Numbered from the stretch's first letter, positions 8,444 to 17,665 are shown. The stretch: DNA of 64,000 nucleotides from Pseudomonas tensinigenes (GCF_014268445.2 NZ_CP077089.1:3217501-3281500); one strand, 5' to 3'. Numbers and translations are program-made. Notes: generated by a model not told the origin, from the letters alone.

Positions 8444-9487
8444 TCAGGGCCTCATCGCTGGCAAGCCAGCTCCCACAGGGATCTCGGGTATGTCAAAGAT
8501 TGCATTGCCAACATCAACCCTTGTGGGAGCTGGCTTGCCAGCGATGGCGGCCTCAAATTCGCTGAAGAGTTCAGCCCGGGTTGGAAGGCCTTCCATATCC
8601 CCGCGACTCTGCACTGCCCGACTGCCAATCCAGTTCGCGCGCTGCACCGCCTCGGCAAAACTCTGCTGTTCGAGCAGGGCGCTGATCATCCCCACTGCAA
8701 AACCATCACCGGCACCGACCGTGTCGACGACATTGGCCACCGGCACACCGGCGACAAATCCCGACGCCAGATGCGTTCGGTAATAAGCGCCTTCCGGCCC
8801 GAGTTTGATCGCCACCGCTTCCGCACCTTGATCGAGATAAAACGCCGCAATGTCCGCCGGATCGTCAAAACCAGTCAGCAAGCGACCTTCGCTCAAACCC
8901 GGCAACACCCAATGGGCGAGGGCGGCGAGGCGATTGATCTCAGTGATCATTTCGCGCTCGCTGGTCCACAGGCTCGGGCGCAGATTGGGGTCGAACGACA
9001 CGCTGCGCCCGGCATTGCGCATGCGTGTCATCAGTTCGAAAGACATCTCCCGCGCCGAAGCCGAGAGCGCCGGAGGAATGCCGGTGGCGTGCAGATGGCG
9101 GGCGCTCAGCAGATTGGTCGTAATCGACTGCGGCGACAAATGACTGGCCGCCGAACCGCGCCGGAAATACTCGACTTGCGGATCGCTGCCATCGTCATTG
9201 CGCGATTTGAACTGGAAACCGGTCGGGTGCTGTTTATCGACATCGACGTGGCTGCAATCCAGACCTTCCTTGATCAAGGTCTGCACCACAAAGCGCCCGA
9301 GCGAATCATTGCCGACCCGGCTCAGCCACGCGACGTTGAAACCCAGCCGCGATAGCCCGATCGCGACATTGCTGTCCGCTCCGGCAATACGTTTGTGGAA
9401 GTGCTCGACCGCCGCCAGATCACCGGTCTGCTCGGCGACCAGCATCGCCATGGTTTCGCCGAACGAAAGAATATCGATCTCAGACAT
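8444..9487 (-). CDS. kguK: 2-ketogluconate kinase (PfkB family)
   Basis: A 347-residue ribokinase/PfkB-family sugar kinase. The N-terminal substrate loop is GETMAMLV, with GGxxxN-like AGADSNVAIGLSRLG. The C-terminal anion-hole and catalytic base motif is DTVGAGDGFAVG. It phosphorylates 2-ketogluconate to 2-keto-6-phosphogluconate. Its start overlaps the end of kguE by 8 bp, showing tight coupling. The final 35 residues or so are unusual: they are encoded by a REP doublet (8453-8546) that the frame reads through before stopping at 8444-8446. PfkB kinases usually end near the point where this repeat begins. Confidence 0.88.
   Translation of the reverse strand: MSEIDILSFGETMAMLVAEQTGDLAAVEHFHKRIAGADSNVAIGLSRLGFNVAWLSRVGNDSLGRFVVQTLIKEGLDCSHVDVDKQHPTGFQFKSRNDDGSDPQVEYFRRGSAASHLSPQSITTNLLSARHLHATGIPPALSASAREMSFELMTRMRNAGRSVSFDPNLRPSLWTSEREMITEINRLAALAHWVLPGLSEGRLLTGFDDPADIAAFYLDQGAEAVAIKLGPEGAYYRTHLASGFVAGVPVANVVDTVGAGDGFAVGMISALLEQQSFAEAVQRANWIGSRAVQSRGDMEGLPTRAELFSEFEAAIAGKPAPTRVDVGNAIFDIPEIPVGAGLPAMRP
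8453..8546. repeat. REP doublet (GCTGGCAAGCCAGC variant) inside the kguK 3' end
   Basis: Arms CATCGCTGGCAAGCCAGCTC (from 8453) and the complement ending at 8546 (TGTGGGAGCTGGCTTGCCAG...) flank a 44-bp spacer. This is a different core from the GCGAGCAGGCTCGC family but shares the GTGGGAGC flank. Unlike the others it is translated, forming the C-terminus of kguK. Confidence 0.85.
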
Positions 9488-10262
9488 GCGCAGGCTCCAG
9501 ACGGGATTGGCCGAGGCGGGCGAGGGCGGCCACGTGCTCGGTGGTCAGTTGCACCAGATCTTCGCCCTGCAATGGGTATTCGGCGGCGCGCATAACGCCT
9601 TGGGCCATGTGCCGCAACAGTTGTTCCCACAGATGCAGGTCACTGACCGCCGGCGGCACCGCCACCAGTTTGCCGTCGGGGCGGCGGGCCACGGCTTTGC
9701 AGTGCACGTAACCGACGTGCCGGCCCAACAGGCGCGCCGCGTTGGTGGCGGACTGGTCCTGCCACTGCCAGTTACCAATGTCGAAGGTCATCTTGATCGG
9801 CAAGCTGTGCTGCTCGACGGCGGCGAAGAAGCGCTGAAACGGCTCGATCCGACCGCCATGCAAGGTCTGGTCGTTCTCCACCAGCAACTGCACCGGGCTG
9901 AGTTTCAAGCGTTCGTCCAGGGCTTGCAGATCATTGTTATCGGTGAAGTAGCCGAGAGAAACCTTCAACCATTTCGATCCGAACGCTTCGGCCTGTTGCA
10001 GCGCGGTGATCAGCTCGGGATTGGGGCGTGACTGGCCGGCCAGCCAGAGTTCGGTGGGCGAGGAATAGATGCTTTGCAGACCTTGCGCCAGCGTGGCCTG
10101 AGCCAGTTGCGCAGGGTCTTCACGCGTCAGCAGCTCTTCGCGCCACTCAATGCGATTCGCCCCGGCCGCAGCCAGAACATCGATGAAAGCATCCTGCCCG
10201 CGCTGGCGCACAAGCTCGGCGCCGTAGCTGGACAGGCTGATGGAAACGGCGGGTTTATTCAT
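9480..10262 (-). CDS. kguE: KguE, sugar isomerase/epimerase-like TIM-barrel protein
   Basis: A 260-residue protein of the xylose-isomerase-like TIM barrel superfamily. Recognisable features include an ALTGANRIEWREE-like strand near residues 30-42 (AAGANRIEWREELL), VENDQTLHGG near the middle and MTFDIGNWQWQ with probable metal-binding acidic residues. KguE is the first gene of the kgu operon in Pseudomonas; its exact reaction in 2-ketogluconate metabolism is not established as far as I know. The start lies 13 bp from a PtxS operator. The gene overlaps kguK by 8 bp. Confidence 0.85.
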   Translation of the reverse strand: MNKPAVSISLSSYGAELVRQRGQDAFIDVLAAAGANRIEWREELLTREDPAQLAQATLAQGLQSIYSSPTELWLAGQSRPNPELITALQQAEAFGSKWLKVSLGYFTDNNDLQALDERLKLSPVQLLVENDQTLHGGRIEPFQRFFAAVEQHSLPIKMTFDIGNWQWQDQSATNAARLLGRHVGYVHCKAVARRPDGKLVAVPPAVSDLHLWEQLLRHMAQGVMRAAEYPLQGEDLVQLTTEHVAALARLGQSRLEPAHV

Positions 10263-10275
10263 TGTTATTGACCTC

Positions 10276-10289
10276 TGAAACCGGTTTCA
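10276..10289. promoter_or_regulatory. PtxS operator upstream of kguE
   Basis: The 14-bp perfect palindrome TGAAACCGGTTTCA is the sequence described as the PtxS binding site in Pseudomonas. It lies 13 bp before the kguE ATG, just upstream of the GAGG ribosome-binding site, so bound PtxS should block initiation of kgu transcription. 2-Ketogluconate is the known effector that releases PtxS. Confidence 0.9.
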
Positions 10290-10330
10290 TTTTTGTTCAA
10301 AAAAATATCAGGTGTTTCTGTGTTGTCCTT

Positions 10331-10424
10331 TAGGGCGCCTTCGCGAGCAGGTCGAATCGTCGCACCGTCGCTCCCACATTTGGAACGCGGTCACCTGTGG
10401 GAGCGAGCCTGCTCGCGAAGGCGT
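10331..10424. repeat. REP doublet with one interrupted arm, between ptxS and kguE
   Basis: The right arm (ending near 10424) is a normal GTGGGAGCGAGCCTGCTCGCG copy. The left arm starts CGCCTTCGCGAGCAGG but then carries about 15 extra bases (TCGAATCGTCGCACC...) before resuming CGCTCCCACA. It fills most of the ptxS-kguE gap. Confidence 0.7.
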
Positions 10425-10428
10425 CAGA

Positions 10429-11457
10429 TCAAACACCACCAACCTCACGGGTCGACCCACGCTCAACCAGCACCGGCGCAAAATCCACCACCCGCGCCAC
10501 CTCATCATCCCCACGCAAACGCTTGAGCAGACACTCAAACGCCCGCGCACCAATCTCTGCCGTCGGCTGAGCCAGCGCGGTAATCCCGCTGCCCACCAAC
10601 GGATACCAATCCAGATCATCCAGGGCGATCAGCCCGACGTCCTCGAACAATCGGCAACCCATTTGGCGTAACGCAGTCGTCGCAGCCAGCGCCGCTACGC
10701 CATTGGCGCAAAACAGCGCTTTCGGACCATTACCGGGTGTGTTTAAAAAGGTTTGAAGTTGCGCGTTCAGATCATCGCCGGTTTCCAGCACCGCCCCGGT
10801 CAACCCCGAGCGCTGCGCAATCTGCGCCTGAAAACTGCTGACCCGCTCAATCCGCGAACTGGTGCCGTCGTACGGTTCGGTCACCAACAGCAAATCCCGA
10901 TAGCCACGTTGTTCAAGGTGCGCGAGGGCCATCTGCACCGCTTGCGGGTTATTCAACCCGACCATGTCGCTGTCGAGCCCGTCGACCTTGCGATCCACCA
11001 GCACCAGCGGCATCTCGCGGCGCAACTCGTGCAACTCGTCGCGATGATGCCCCAGCGTGTTCACGATCAGCCCTTCGATGTTGTACGAGCGCAACAGCGC
11101 CAAGTGCTGGCGTTCCTGCTCGTCATCGCGGTCGGTGTTGCACACCACCAGGCTGTAGCCGTGGGCACGGCAGGCGGTTTCCACCCCGTGCATCACGGCG
11201 ATTGAATAAGGGTTACGGATATCGGCCACCAGCATGCCGATCAGGCGTGTGCGACCGCGTTTCAGACCGCGAGCCATCTGGTTGGGGCGATAGCCGAGTT
11301 CCGCGATGGCCTGCTCGATGCGCAGGGCAATGGTATCGGAGAGCAGGGCGCGGTCATCGCCGATAAAGCGCGAAACGCTGGCCTTGGACACACCGGCGCG
11401 CTCGGCAACATCGAGCATGGTCACGCGGCTGCGCTGGGCGGCGGAGAAGTCGTTCAC
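10429..11457 (-). CDS. ptxS: PtxS, LacI-family repressor of 2-ketogluconate genes
   Basis: A 342-residue LacI/GalR regulator. The N-terminal helix-turn-helix reads TMLDVAERAGVSKASVSRFI, followed by the hinge helix GYRPNQMARGLKRGRT and a periplasmic-binding-protein-like effector domain. Two palindromes matching the PtxS site flank it (upstream of its own start and upstream of kguE), which supports the name and autoregulation. Initiation appears to be at GTG (11455-11457), with AAGG 9 bases upstream; the next ATG (13 codons in) would cut into the DNA-binding domain. PtxS represses kgu genes and is released by 2-ketogluconate. Confidence 0.9.
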   Translation of the reverse strand: MNDFSAAQRSRVTMLDVAERAGVSKASVSRFIGDDRALLSDTIALRIEQAIAELGYRPNQMARGLKRGRTRLIGMLVADIRNPYSIAVMHGVETACRAHGYSLVVCNTDRDDEQERQHLALLRSYNIEGLIVNTLGHHRDELHELRREMPLVLVDRKVDGLDSDMVGLNNPQAVQMALAHLEQRGYRDLLLVTEPYDGTSSRIERVSSFQAQIAQRSGLTGAVLETGDDLNAQLQTFLNTPGNGPKALFCANGVAALAATTALRQMGCRLFEDVGLIALDDLDWYPLVGSGITALAQPTAEIGARAFECLLKRLRGDDEVARVVDFAPVLVERGSTREVGGV

Positions 11458-11508
11458 GGTCTGAAACCTTGTTATTGGATTTATAGGCTCAACGTCTGAA
11501 TACAGCGC

Positions 11509-11522
11509 TGAAACCGGTTTCA
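11509..11522. promoter_or_regulatory. PtxS operator upstream of ptxS
   Basis: A second exact copy of TGAAACCGGTTTCA, 51 bp before the ptxS GTG. It implies autorepression and makes ptxS part of the same 2-ketogluconate-responsive regulon. Confidence 0.88.
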
Positions 11523-11598
11523 GGAAACACCAAAAACAAAGCTTCCGTCAAGTGAATGATCACCAGCGATCTTTGTGCCGCCGACGGGCGGGGTCGCG

Positions 11599-12240
11599 TC
11601 AGCCGAACAAACCCGCGGCGATATTGATCGAAAATCCCAGAATCGCGGTGTTGAACACGAATCCGATCAACGATTGCGCCAATACGATTTTGCGGATATC
11701 GCGGGTGGCCACGCCGACATCTGCAGTCTGTACGGCCACGCCGATGGTGAAGGAGAAGTACAAGAAGTCCCAATAGTTGGGGGTCGTCAGCCCCTCGGCG
11801 AAGCGCAACGCCGGCTCTTTGCCATTCCAGGTGTAATACAACCTGGCGTAGTGCACGCAGAAAATCACCCCGATCAGCAGCCACGAGCCGATCACCGTCA
11901 GCGCGGTGAAACCGTAGTGCAGCAGTTTGCGCGTGGTTTCCAGGTCCTTGCTGCCAGCCAGCTCGAAGGTGATGGTCGCCAAACTCGCCAGCGCGGCGAT
12001 GCACACCACGAACAGCACCAGCCCGGCATTTTCGTCTTCGACTTCAGCGATGCGTTTGACGTCCGGAGCCTTGGCGCGCACGGTCAGCCAGAACATCAGG
12101 ATCAGGTAAGTCCAGACGCCAGCGTTCCAGCCGATGAGGATTTTGCTGACGATGGAATCGGCGGGGACCAGGAGACCGGTGGCAAGGCCGAGGAGGGCGG
12201 CGGCAGACAGGCGAGGGTGGGTGCGGGCGAGGAAGCGCAT
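11599..12240 (-). CDS. DUF1345 integral membrane protein
   Basis: A 213-residue protein with about five or six hydrophobic segments and the features of the DUF1345 family, including HYARLYYTW and the stretch [20 protein letters not shown]. The function of the family is unknown. The ATG at 12240 (MRFLARTHP) is preferred over an upstream TTG at 12258. It is separated from ptxS by 141 bp and from the RND pump by a REP doublet, so it is probably transcribed alone. Confidence 0.8.
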   Translation of the reverse strand: MRFLARTHPRLSAAALLGLATGLLVPADSIVSKILIGWNAGVWTYLILMFWLTVRAKAPDVKRIAEVEDENAGLVLFVVCIAALASLATITFELAGSKDLETTRKLLHYGFTALTVIGSWLLIGVIFCVHYARLYYTWNGKEPALRFAEGLTTPNYWDFLYFSFTIGVAVQTADVGVATRDIRKIVLAQSLIGFVFNTAILGFSINIAAGLFG

Positions 12241-12324
12241 GGGGACTCGATGGGCCAAGGTGGTTCAGACACCTTAGCCCAGCGATGGCGGATATGACCA
12301 CTGGCTCAAGTTTATGACGATCCA

Positions 12325-12414
12325 TGTGGGAGCGAGCCTGCTCGCGAAGGCGTCGGTACATTCAACATCAATGTTGACTGACCGGACGCCTTCGCGAGCA
12401 GGCTCGCTCCCACA
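12325..12414. repeat. REP inverted doublet
   Basis: Main-family arms at 12325-12352 and about 12387-12414, in the arrangement GTGGGAGCG...CGAAGGCG, spacer, CGCCTTCG...CGCTCCCAC. It lies between the RND transporter 3' end and the DUF1345 gene. Confidence 0.85.
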
Positions 12415-12421
12415 ATTCAGA

Positions 12422-15400
12422 TCAGTGGGATTTGGTGAATCGTTGTACGAGCTTCATGACCACCACGAAGAAGACAGGTACGAAGATGACTGCCAGCGTT
12501 GCGGTAATCATCCCGCCGATCACGCCAGTACCGATCGCCTGTTGGCTCGCCGAGCTGGCACCGGTGGCAATGGCCAATGGCACAACGCCAAGAATGAATG
12601 CCAGCGAGGTCATTACAATCGGCCGCAGACGCAGGCGTGCTGCCTGCAACGTCGCATCGATCAGATCGTGACCTTCGTCGTACAGGCTCTTGGCGAACTC
12701 GATGATCAGGATCGCGTTCTTCGCCGACAGGCCGATGATGGTGATCAGGCCAACCTTGAAGAACACATCGTTGGGCATTCCGCGCAGCGTCACGGCCAGC
12801 ACCGCGCCGAGCACGCCCAGCGGCACCACCAGCAACACCGAGGTCGGAATCGACCAACTCTCGTACAGCGCCGCCAGACACAGGAACACTACCAATAGCG
12901 ACAAACCGAGCAGGATCGGTGCCTGGTTGCCGGACAAGCGTTCCTGCAACGACAGACCGGTCCATTCCTGGCCCAGACCTTTCGGCCCCTGCGCCACCAG
13001 ACGTTCAATTTCCGCCATGGCTTCACCGGTACTGTGCCCCGGTGATGGTTCGCCGGAAATCGCGATCGCCGGATAGCCGTTGTAACGGGTCAACTGCGCC
13101 GGGCCCTGAATCCAGTTGGCCTGGACGAACGCCGACAGCGGCACCATGTGCCCGGCGTTGTTACGCACATGCATTTTCAGCAGATCGGCGACCTGGCTGC
13201 GTTGATCGCCTTCGGCTTGCACGACAACGCGCTGCATGCGCCCCTGATTGGGGAAGTCGTTGATGTAGCTGGAACCGACGGCAGTGGACAGCACGTTGCC
13301 AATGTCGGCAAACGACACGCCCAAGGCATTCGCCTGTTTACGATCCACGATCAGTTGCACTTGTGGCGCTTCGGCCAACGCGCTTTCACGCACGTTCATT
13401 AGCACCGGGCTTTTCTCGGCGGCAGCCAGCAACTCAGTACGTGCCTGCATCAAGGTCGCATGGCCAAGGCCGCCGCGATCCTGCAAACGGAACTCGAAGC
13501 CGCTCGACGTGCCGAGGCCATCCACGGGCGGAGGCAACACCGAGAACGCCATGGCGTCCTTGATTTCACTCAGGGCGATATTGGCGCGATCGGCAATCGA
13601 GCTGGCCGCATCATCACTGCTGCGCTGCGACCAGTCCTTCAGTGTCGAGAACGTCAGTGCCGCGTTCTGGCCGCTACCGGAGAAGCTGAAACCGAGGATC
13701 ACCACCGTGTCACTGATCCCAGGCTCGCCGGCGTTATGCGCCTCAAGCTGTTCAGCCACGGCTACCGTACGATTCTTGGTCGCACCGGGCGGCAGCTGAA
13801 TGTCAGTGATGGTGTAACCCTGATCTTCCACCGGCAGGAACGAGGAGGGCAGACGCGCGAAGCACAGCCCCAGTCCTACCAACAGCACAACGTAGATCAG
13901 CAGGTAACGACCACTGCGTTTCAGCGCATAGCCGACCCAGCCCTGATAGCGATCGGTCAGGTGCTCGAAGCGGCGGTTGAACCAGCCGAAGAATCCGGAC
14001 TTCTCATGATGTTCGCCCTTGGCTATGGGCTTGAGCAGCGTCGCGCACAGTGCCGGTGTCAGGGTCAGGGCGAGGAACGCCGAGAACAGAATCGACGTCG
14101 CCATCGACAGCGAGAACTGCTGGTAAATCACCCCGACCGAACCTTGCATGAACGCCATCGGAATAAACACCGCGACCAGCACCAGGGTGATGCCGATGAT
14201 TGCGCCGGTGATCTGGGTCATCGCCTTGCGCGTGGCTTCCTTGGGCGACAGACCCTCGGTGGCCATGATCCGCTCGACGTTCTCGACCACGACAATCGCG
14301 TCGTCGACCAGAATGCCGATGGCCAGCACCATGCCGAACATGGTCAGCACGTTGATCGAGAAACCCAGCGCGAGCATGGTTGCGAATGTGCCCATCAAAG
14401 CCACCGGTACCACCAGCGTCGGGATCAGCGTGTAGCGCACGTTCTGCAGGAACAGGAACATCACCGCGAACACCAGCAACATCGCCTCGCCCAGGGTGTA
14501 AATCACTTTGGTGATCGAGACTTTGACGAACGGCGAAGTGTCGTACGGGATCTTGTATTCCACGCCCACCGGGAAGTAGCGCGACAGCTCATCCATCTTC
14601 GCCCGCACCAGCGTCGCGGTGTTCAGCGCGTTGGCACCCGGCGACAACTGCACGCCGACGGCGGTGGACGGCTTACCGTTTAGGCGCGTACCGAACTGGT
14701 ATTCCTGACTGCCGATCTCGACCCGCGCGACGTCACCGATACGCACAGTGGAACCATCGCGATTGGCTTTGAGGACAATGTCGGCGAACTCTTGCGGCGT
14801 CGACAACTGACCTTTCACCAGAATGGTCGCGGTGATTTCCTGGCTGGATGGATTGGGCAGATCGCCGATGCTGCCGGCGGAGACCTGAGCGTTCTGCGCG
14901 ACGATGGCTTCATTGACGTCAGCCGGTGTCAGGTTGAACGCGATCAGCTTCTGCGGATCGATCCAGATGCGCATGGCCCGTTCGGCGCCATACAACTGCG
15001 CCTTGCCGACACCGTCCAGACGCTTGATCTCGTTCATCACATTGCGCGCCAGATAATCGCTGAGCGCCACGTCATCGAGCTTGCCGTCGCTGGACGTCAG
15101 GGTGATCAGCAAGAGGAAGCCGGACGAGACTTTTTCGACCTGCAAACCTTGCTGATTGACCGCTTGCGGCAGGCGCGACTCGACTACCTTGAGGCGGTTT
15201 TGCACGTCGACCTGCGCCAGTTCCGGGTTGGTGCCCGGCTGGAACGTGGCTTTGATCGTCGCGCTGCCGAGGCTGCTTTGCGATTCGAAGTACAGCAGAT
15301 GATCGGCGCCGTTGAGCTCTTCCTCGATCAGGCTGACCACGCTTTCATCGACGGTCTGCGCCGAGGCTCCCGGGTACACAGCGTAGATTTCGATCTGCGG

Positions 15401-15520
15401 CGGGGCGACGTCCGGGTATTGCGCCACCGGCAACTGCGGAATGGCCAGCGCACCGGCCAACAGGATGAACAATGCGACGACCCAGGCAAACACCGGGCGG
15501 TCGATAAAGAACTGCGGCAT
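12422..15520 (-). CDS. RND multidrug efflux transporter (HAE1 family)
   Basis: A 1032-residue inner-membrane proton-driven exporter of the AcrB/MexB type. It starts MPQFFIDRPVFAWVVALFI and has the two-fold arrangement of 12 membrane helices with two large periplasmic loops. The helix-4 proton-relay motif GMVLAIGILVDDAIVVVENV contains the adjacent aspartates. It lies 15 bp after the adaptor gene in one operon. No outer-membrane channel gene follows, so it presumably borrows an OprM/TolC-type protein encoded elsewhere. It resembles the MexD/MexQ side of the family more than MexB, but I cannot assign a specific pump name. Substrates are unknown. Confidence 0.93.
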   Translation of the reverse strand: MPQFFIDRPVFAWVVALFILLAGALAIPQLPVAQYPDVAPPQIEIYAVYPGASAQTVDESVVSLIEEELNGADHLLYFESQSSLGSATIKATFQPGTNPELAQVDVQNRLKVVESRLPQAVNQQGLQVEKVSSGFLLLITLTSSDGKLDDVALSDYLARNVMNEIKRLDGVGKAQLYGAERAMRIWIDPQKLIAFNLTPADVNEAIVAQNAQVSAGSIGDLPNPSSQEITATILVKGQLSTPQEFADIVLKANRDGSTVRIGDVARVEIGSQEYQFGTRLNGKPSTAVGVQLSPGANALNTATLVRAKMDELSRYFPVGVEYKIPYDTSPFVKVSITKVIYTLGEAMLLVFAVMFLFLQNVRYTLIPTLVVPVALMGTFATMLALGFSINVLTMFGMVLAIGILVDDAIVVVENVERIMATEGLSPKEATRKAMTQITGAIIGITLVLVAVFIPMAFMQGSVGVIYQQFSLSMATSILFSAFLALTLTPALCATLLKPIAKGEHHEKSGFFGWFNRRFEHLTDRYQGWVGYALKRSGRYLLIYVVLLVGLGLCFARLPSSFLPVEDQGYTITDIQLPPGATKNRTVAVAEQLEAHNAGEPGISDTVVILGFSFSGSGQNAALTFSTLKDWSQRSSDDAASSIADRANIALSEIKDAMAFSVLPPPVDGLGTSSGFEFRLQDRGGLGHATLMQARTELLAAAEKSPVLMNVRESALAEAPQVQLIVDRKQANALGVSFADIGNVLSTAVGSSYINDFPNQGRMQRVVVQAEGDQRSQVADLLKMHVRNNAGHMVPLSAFVQANWIQGPAQLTRYNGYPAIAISGEPSPGHSTGEAMAEIERLVAQGPKGLGQEWTGLSLQERLSGNQAPILLGLSLLVVFLCLAALYESWSIPTSVLLVVPLGVLGAVLAVTLRGMPNDVFFKVGLITIIGLSAKNAILIIEFAKSLYDEGHDLIDATLQAARLRLRPIVMTSLAFILGVVPLAIATGASSASQQAIGTGVIGGMITATLAVIFVPVFFVVVMKLVQRFTKSH

Positions 15521-15535
15521 AGAAAAGCGTCCTGC

Positions 15536-16693
15536 TTACTGACCAGAGGTCTGGGCAAGTGGAAGAGGGGTGTCATCGATCTGCACGGTTTCGCCGGGAC
15601 GGGCGTGTTGCAGGCCTTCGATGACGATGCGGTCGCCGGGCTTGAGGCCGCCGGTGACGATCCAGCGATTGTTCTGCACCGCGCCGAGTTGGACCGGTTG
15701 TTCGGCGACGCGCATTTGCTCATCGACGGTCAAAACCTGGGCAATGCCGGCGCTGTCACGCTGCACGGCACGTTGCGGTACGGTGATGCCGTTCTGGATG
15801 GTGGCCTGCTCGAGGCGCACGCGAATGAAACTGCCCGGCAGCAAGTCGAGATCCGGGTTGGGGAATTCGCTGCGCAGGATGATCTGGCCAGTGCCCGGGT
15901 CGACCGTGATGTCGCTGAACAGTAATTTGCCCGGCAGCGGATAAAGGCTGCCGTCATCCTGAATCAGCGTGGCTTTGACCTGATCCTGGCCGACTTCCTG
16001 CAGTTGCCCGGAGCGGAATGCGCGGCGCAACTCGTTGAGTTCACGGGTCGACTGGGTGAGGTCGGCGTGGATCGGGTTGAGCTGCTGAATCAGTGCCAGC
16101 GGCGTGGTTTCGTTTTGCCCGACCAGCGCGCCTTCGGTCACCAGTGCGCGGCCAACACGCCCGGAAATCGGCGCGGAGACGGTGGCGTAACCGAGGTTCA
16201 GTTTTGCGCGTTCGACAGCAGCCTTGTTGGCCGCAACGTCAGCGGCAGTTTGCCGGGCATTGGCGCGGGCGTTGTCGTAGTCCTGGCCGCTAATGGCCTG
16301 GTCATCGATCAACTGGGCATAGCGCTGCTCTTGCAGTTTGGCCTGGAAGGCATTGGCTTCTGCCTTGCGCAACGCGGCTTCGGCGCTGTCGAGGTCAGCC
16401 TTGAACGGCGCCGGGTCGATGCGGAACAGCACGTCGCCCTTTTTCACGTCGCTGCCTTCGCGGAAGGTGCGCTGCAAGACCACGCCGGCCACCCGTGCCC
16501 TCACTTCGGCGATACGTGGTGCGGCGATGCGGCCGCTGAGTTCGCTGCTGAGCGTCAGGGGGTGCGCTTCGATCGTCTCGATGCGCACCGTGGCCGGTGG
16601 CGTCTGATCCTCTGCCTTCGAGGACGAATCACAGGCGCTCAGCGTCAGCGCCATCGCGATCAGGCCGAGCCCGGCCAGCAGTTTGTTCGACAT
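15536..16693 (-). CDS. RND efflux periplasmic adaptor lipoprotein
   Basis: A 385-residue membrane-fusion protein. The signal peptide ends in a lipobox (LIAMALTLSACDSS), so Cys-21 or so should be lipidated and the protein anchored in the inner membrane facing the periplasm. The biotinyl-lipoyl halves (RIAEVRARVAGVVLQRTFREGSDVKKG and AKLNLGYATVSAPISGRVGR) surround a coiled-coil hairpin, followed by beta-barrel and membrane-proximal domains (LPGSFIRVRLEQ). It bridges the RND transporter encoded 15 bp downstream to an outer-membrane channel. The ATG at 16693 is preferred over a TTG two codons upstream; GGGGG precedes it. Confidence 0.93.
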   Translation of the reverse strand: MSNKLLAGLGLIAMALTLSACDSSSKAEDQTPPATVRIETIEAHPLTLSSELSGRIAAPRIAEVRARVAGVVLQRTFREGSDVKKGDVLFRIDPAPFKADLDSAEAALRKAEANAFQAKLQEQRYAQLIDDQAISGQDYDNARANARQTAADVAANKAAVERAKLNLGYATVSAPISGRVGRALVTEGALVGQNETTPLALIQQLNPIHADLTQSTRELNELRRAFRSGQLQEVGQDQVKATLIQDDGSLYPLPGKLLFSDITVDPGTGQIILRSEFPNPDLDLLPGSFIRVRLEQATIQNGITVPQRAVQRDSAGIAQVLTVDEQMRVAEQPVQLGAVQNNRWIVTGGLKPGDRIVIEGLQHARPGETVQIDDTPLPLAQTSGQ

Positions 16694-16854
16694 GTACAAC
16701 CCCCAATATTGATGTCCGCATCCTACGGGCAGACGCCGAGATTAGCGGTGAAGCTTTGTAGGCGCTGTGTGAAATTGTGTAAGGGTTTTGCTCAGGGATG
16801 GGCGAGGGCGTATATCCTTCAGGTCTTGAAATTTATTGCGACAGATAGATAGCT

Positions 16855-16919
16855 TTCGCGAGCAGGCTCGCTCCCACAAGGAATCGCATTCCCAGTGTGG
16901 GAGCGAGCCTGCTCGCGAA
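16855..16919. repeat. REP inverted doublet between RND operon and two-component system
   Basis: Arms 16855-16878 and 16896-16919 (TTCGCGAGCAGGCTCGCTCC and complement) with a 17-bp spacer. It sits in the divergent intergenic region between the adaptor gene and the response regulator, close upstream of the latter. Confidence 0.85.
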
Positions 16920-16959
16920 TGGGCCGTATCGGTCGCCACAGCACTTTCTGGATCACCCC

Positions 16960-17661
16960 ATGCCCAACATCCTCCTGGTCGAAGACGACACCGCCCTCGC
17001 CGAACTGATTTCCAGCTACCTGGAACGCAACGGTTATTCCGTCAGCGTGATCGGCCGTGGCGACCATGTGCGCGAGCGGGCGCGAGTCAATCCGCCGGAT
17101 CTGGTGATTCTCGACTTGATGCTGCCAGGGCTTGATGGTCTGCAAGTCTGTCGTTTACTGCGCGCCGATTCGGCAACATTGCCAATCCTGATGCTCACCG
17201 CCCGCGACGATAGCCACGATCAAGTGCTGGGTCTGGAAATGGGCGCCGACGATTACGTCACCAAACCTTGCGAGCCTCGGGTCTTGCTGGCGCGTGTGCG
17301 CACCTTGTTGCGCCGCAGCAGCCTCGGTGAACCGTTGACCGTCAACGACCGCATCGTCATGGGCAATCTGTGCATCGACCTGTCCGAACGCACCGTGACG
17401 TGGCGCGATCAACCGGTCGAGTTGTCCAGTGGCGAATACAACTTGCTCGTGGTGCTGGCGCGACACGCCGGTGAAGTGTTGAGCCGCGACCAGATTCTGC
17501 AACGCCTGCGCGGTATCGAGTTCAACGGCACCGACCGCTCGGTGGACGTGGCGATTTCCAAGCTGCGCCGCAAGTTCGATGACCACGCTGGCGAGGCCCG
17601 CAAGATCAAGACCGTGTGGGGCAAGGGCTATCTGTTCAGCCGTTCCGAGTGGGAATGCTGA
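16960..17661 (+). CDS. OmpR-family response regulator (RstA-like)
   Basis: A 233-residue DNA-binding response regulator. The receiver domain (about 1-120) begins MPNILLVEDDTALAEL, with acidic pocket E8/D9/D10, phospho-acceptor D52 in VILDLMLPG, conserved T and K105-like residue in YVTKPCEPRVL. The C-terminal winged helix (about 135-230) ends with the typical SVDVAISKLRRKF and KTVWGKGYLF. It is followed after 4 bp by its sensor kinase. It is divergent from the RND efflux operon and could regulate it, which is inference from position. The start at 16960 is chosen because an upstream in-frame start at 16897 would encode REP sequence. Confidence 0.92.
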   Translation: MPNILLVEDDTALAELISSYLERNGYSVSVIGRGDHVRERARVNPPDLVILDLMLPGLDGLQVCRLLRADSATLPILMLTARDDSHDQVLGLEMGADDYVTKPCEPRVLLARVRTLLRRSSLGEPLTVNDRIVMGNLCIDLSERTVTWRDQPVELSSGEYNLLVVLARHAGEVLSRDQILQRLRGIEFNGTDRSVDVAISKLRRKFDDHAGEARKIKTVWGKGYLFSRSEWEC

Positions 17662-17665
17662 GCTG

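Noticed and set aside
13460..14683. 407-codon plus-strand frame opposite the RND transporter
   Set aside because: His/Gln/Arg-rich shadow of the real RND gene.
16897..16959. Upstream start of the response regulator
   Set aside because: The extension would encode REP sequence (MGASLLANG...), and the receiver domain begins at 16960.
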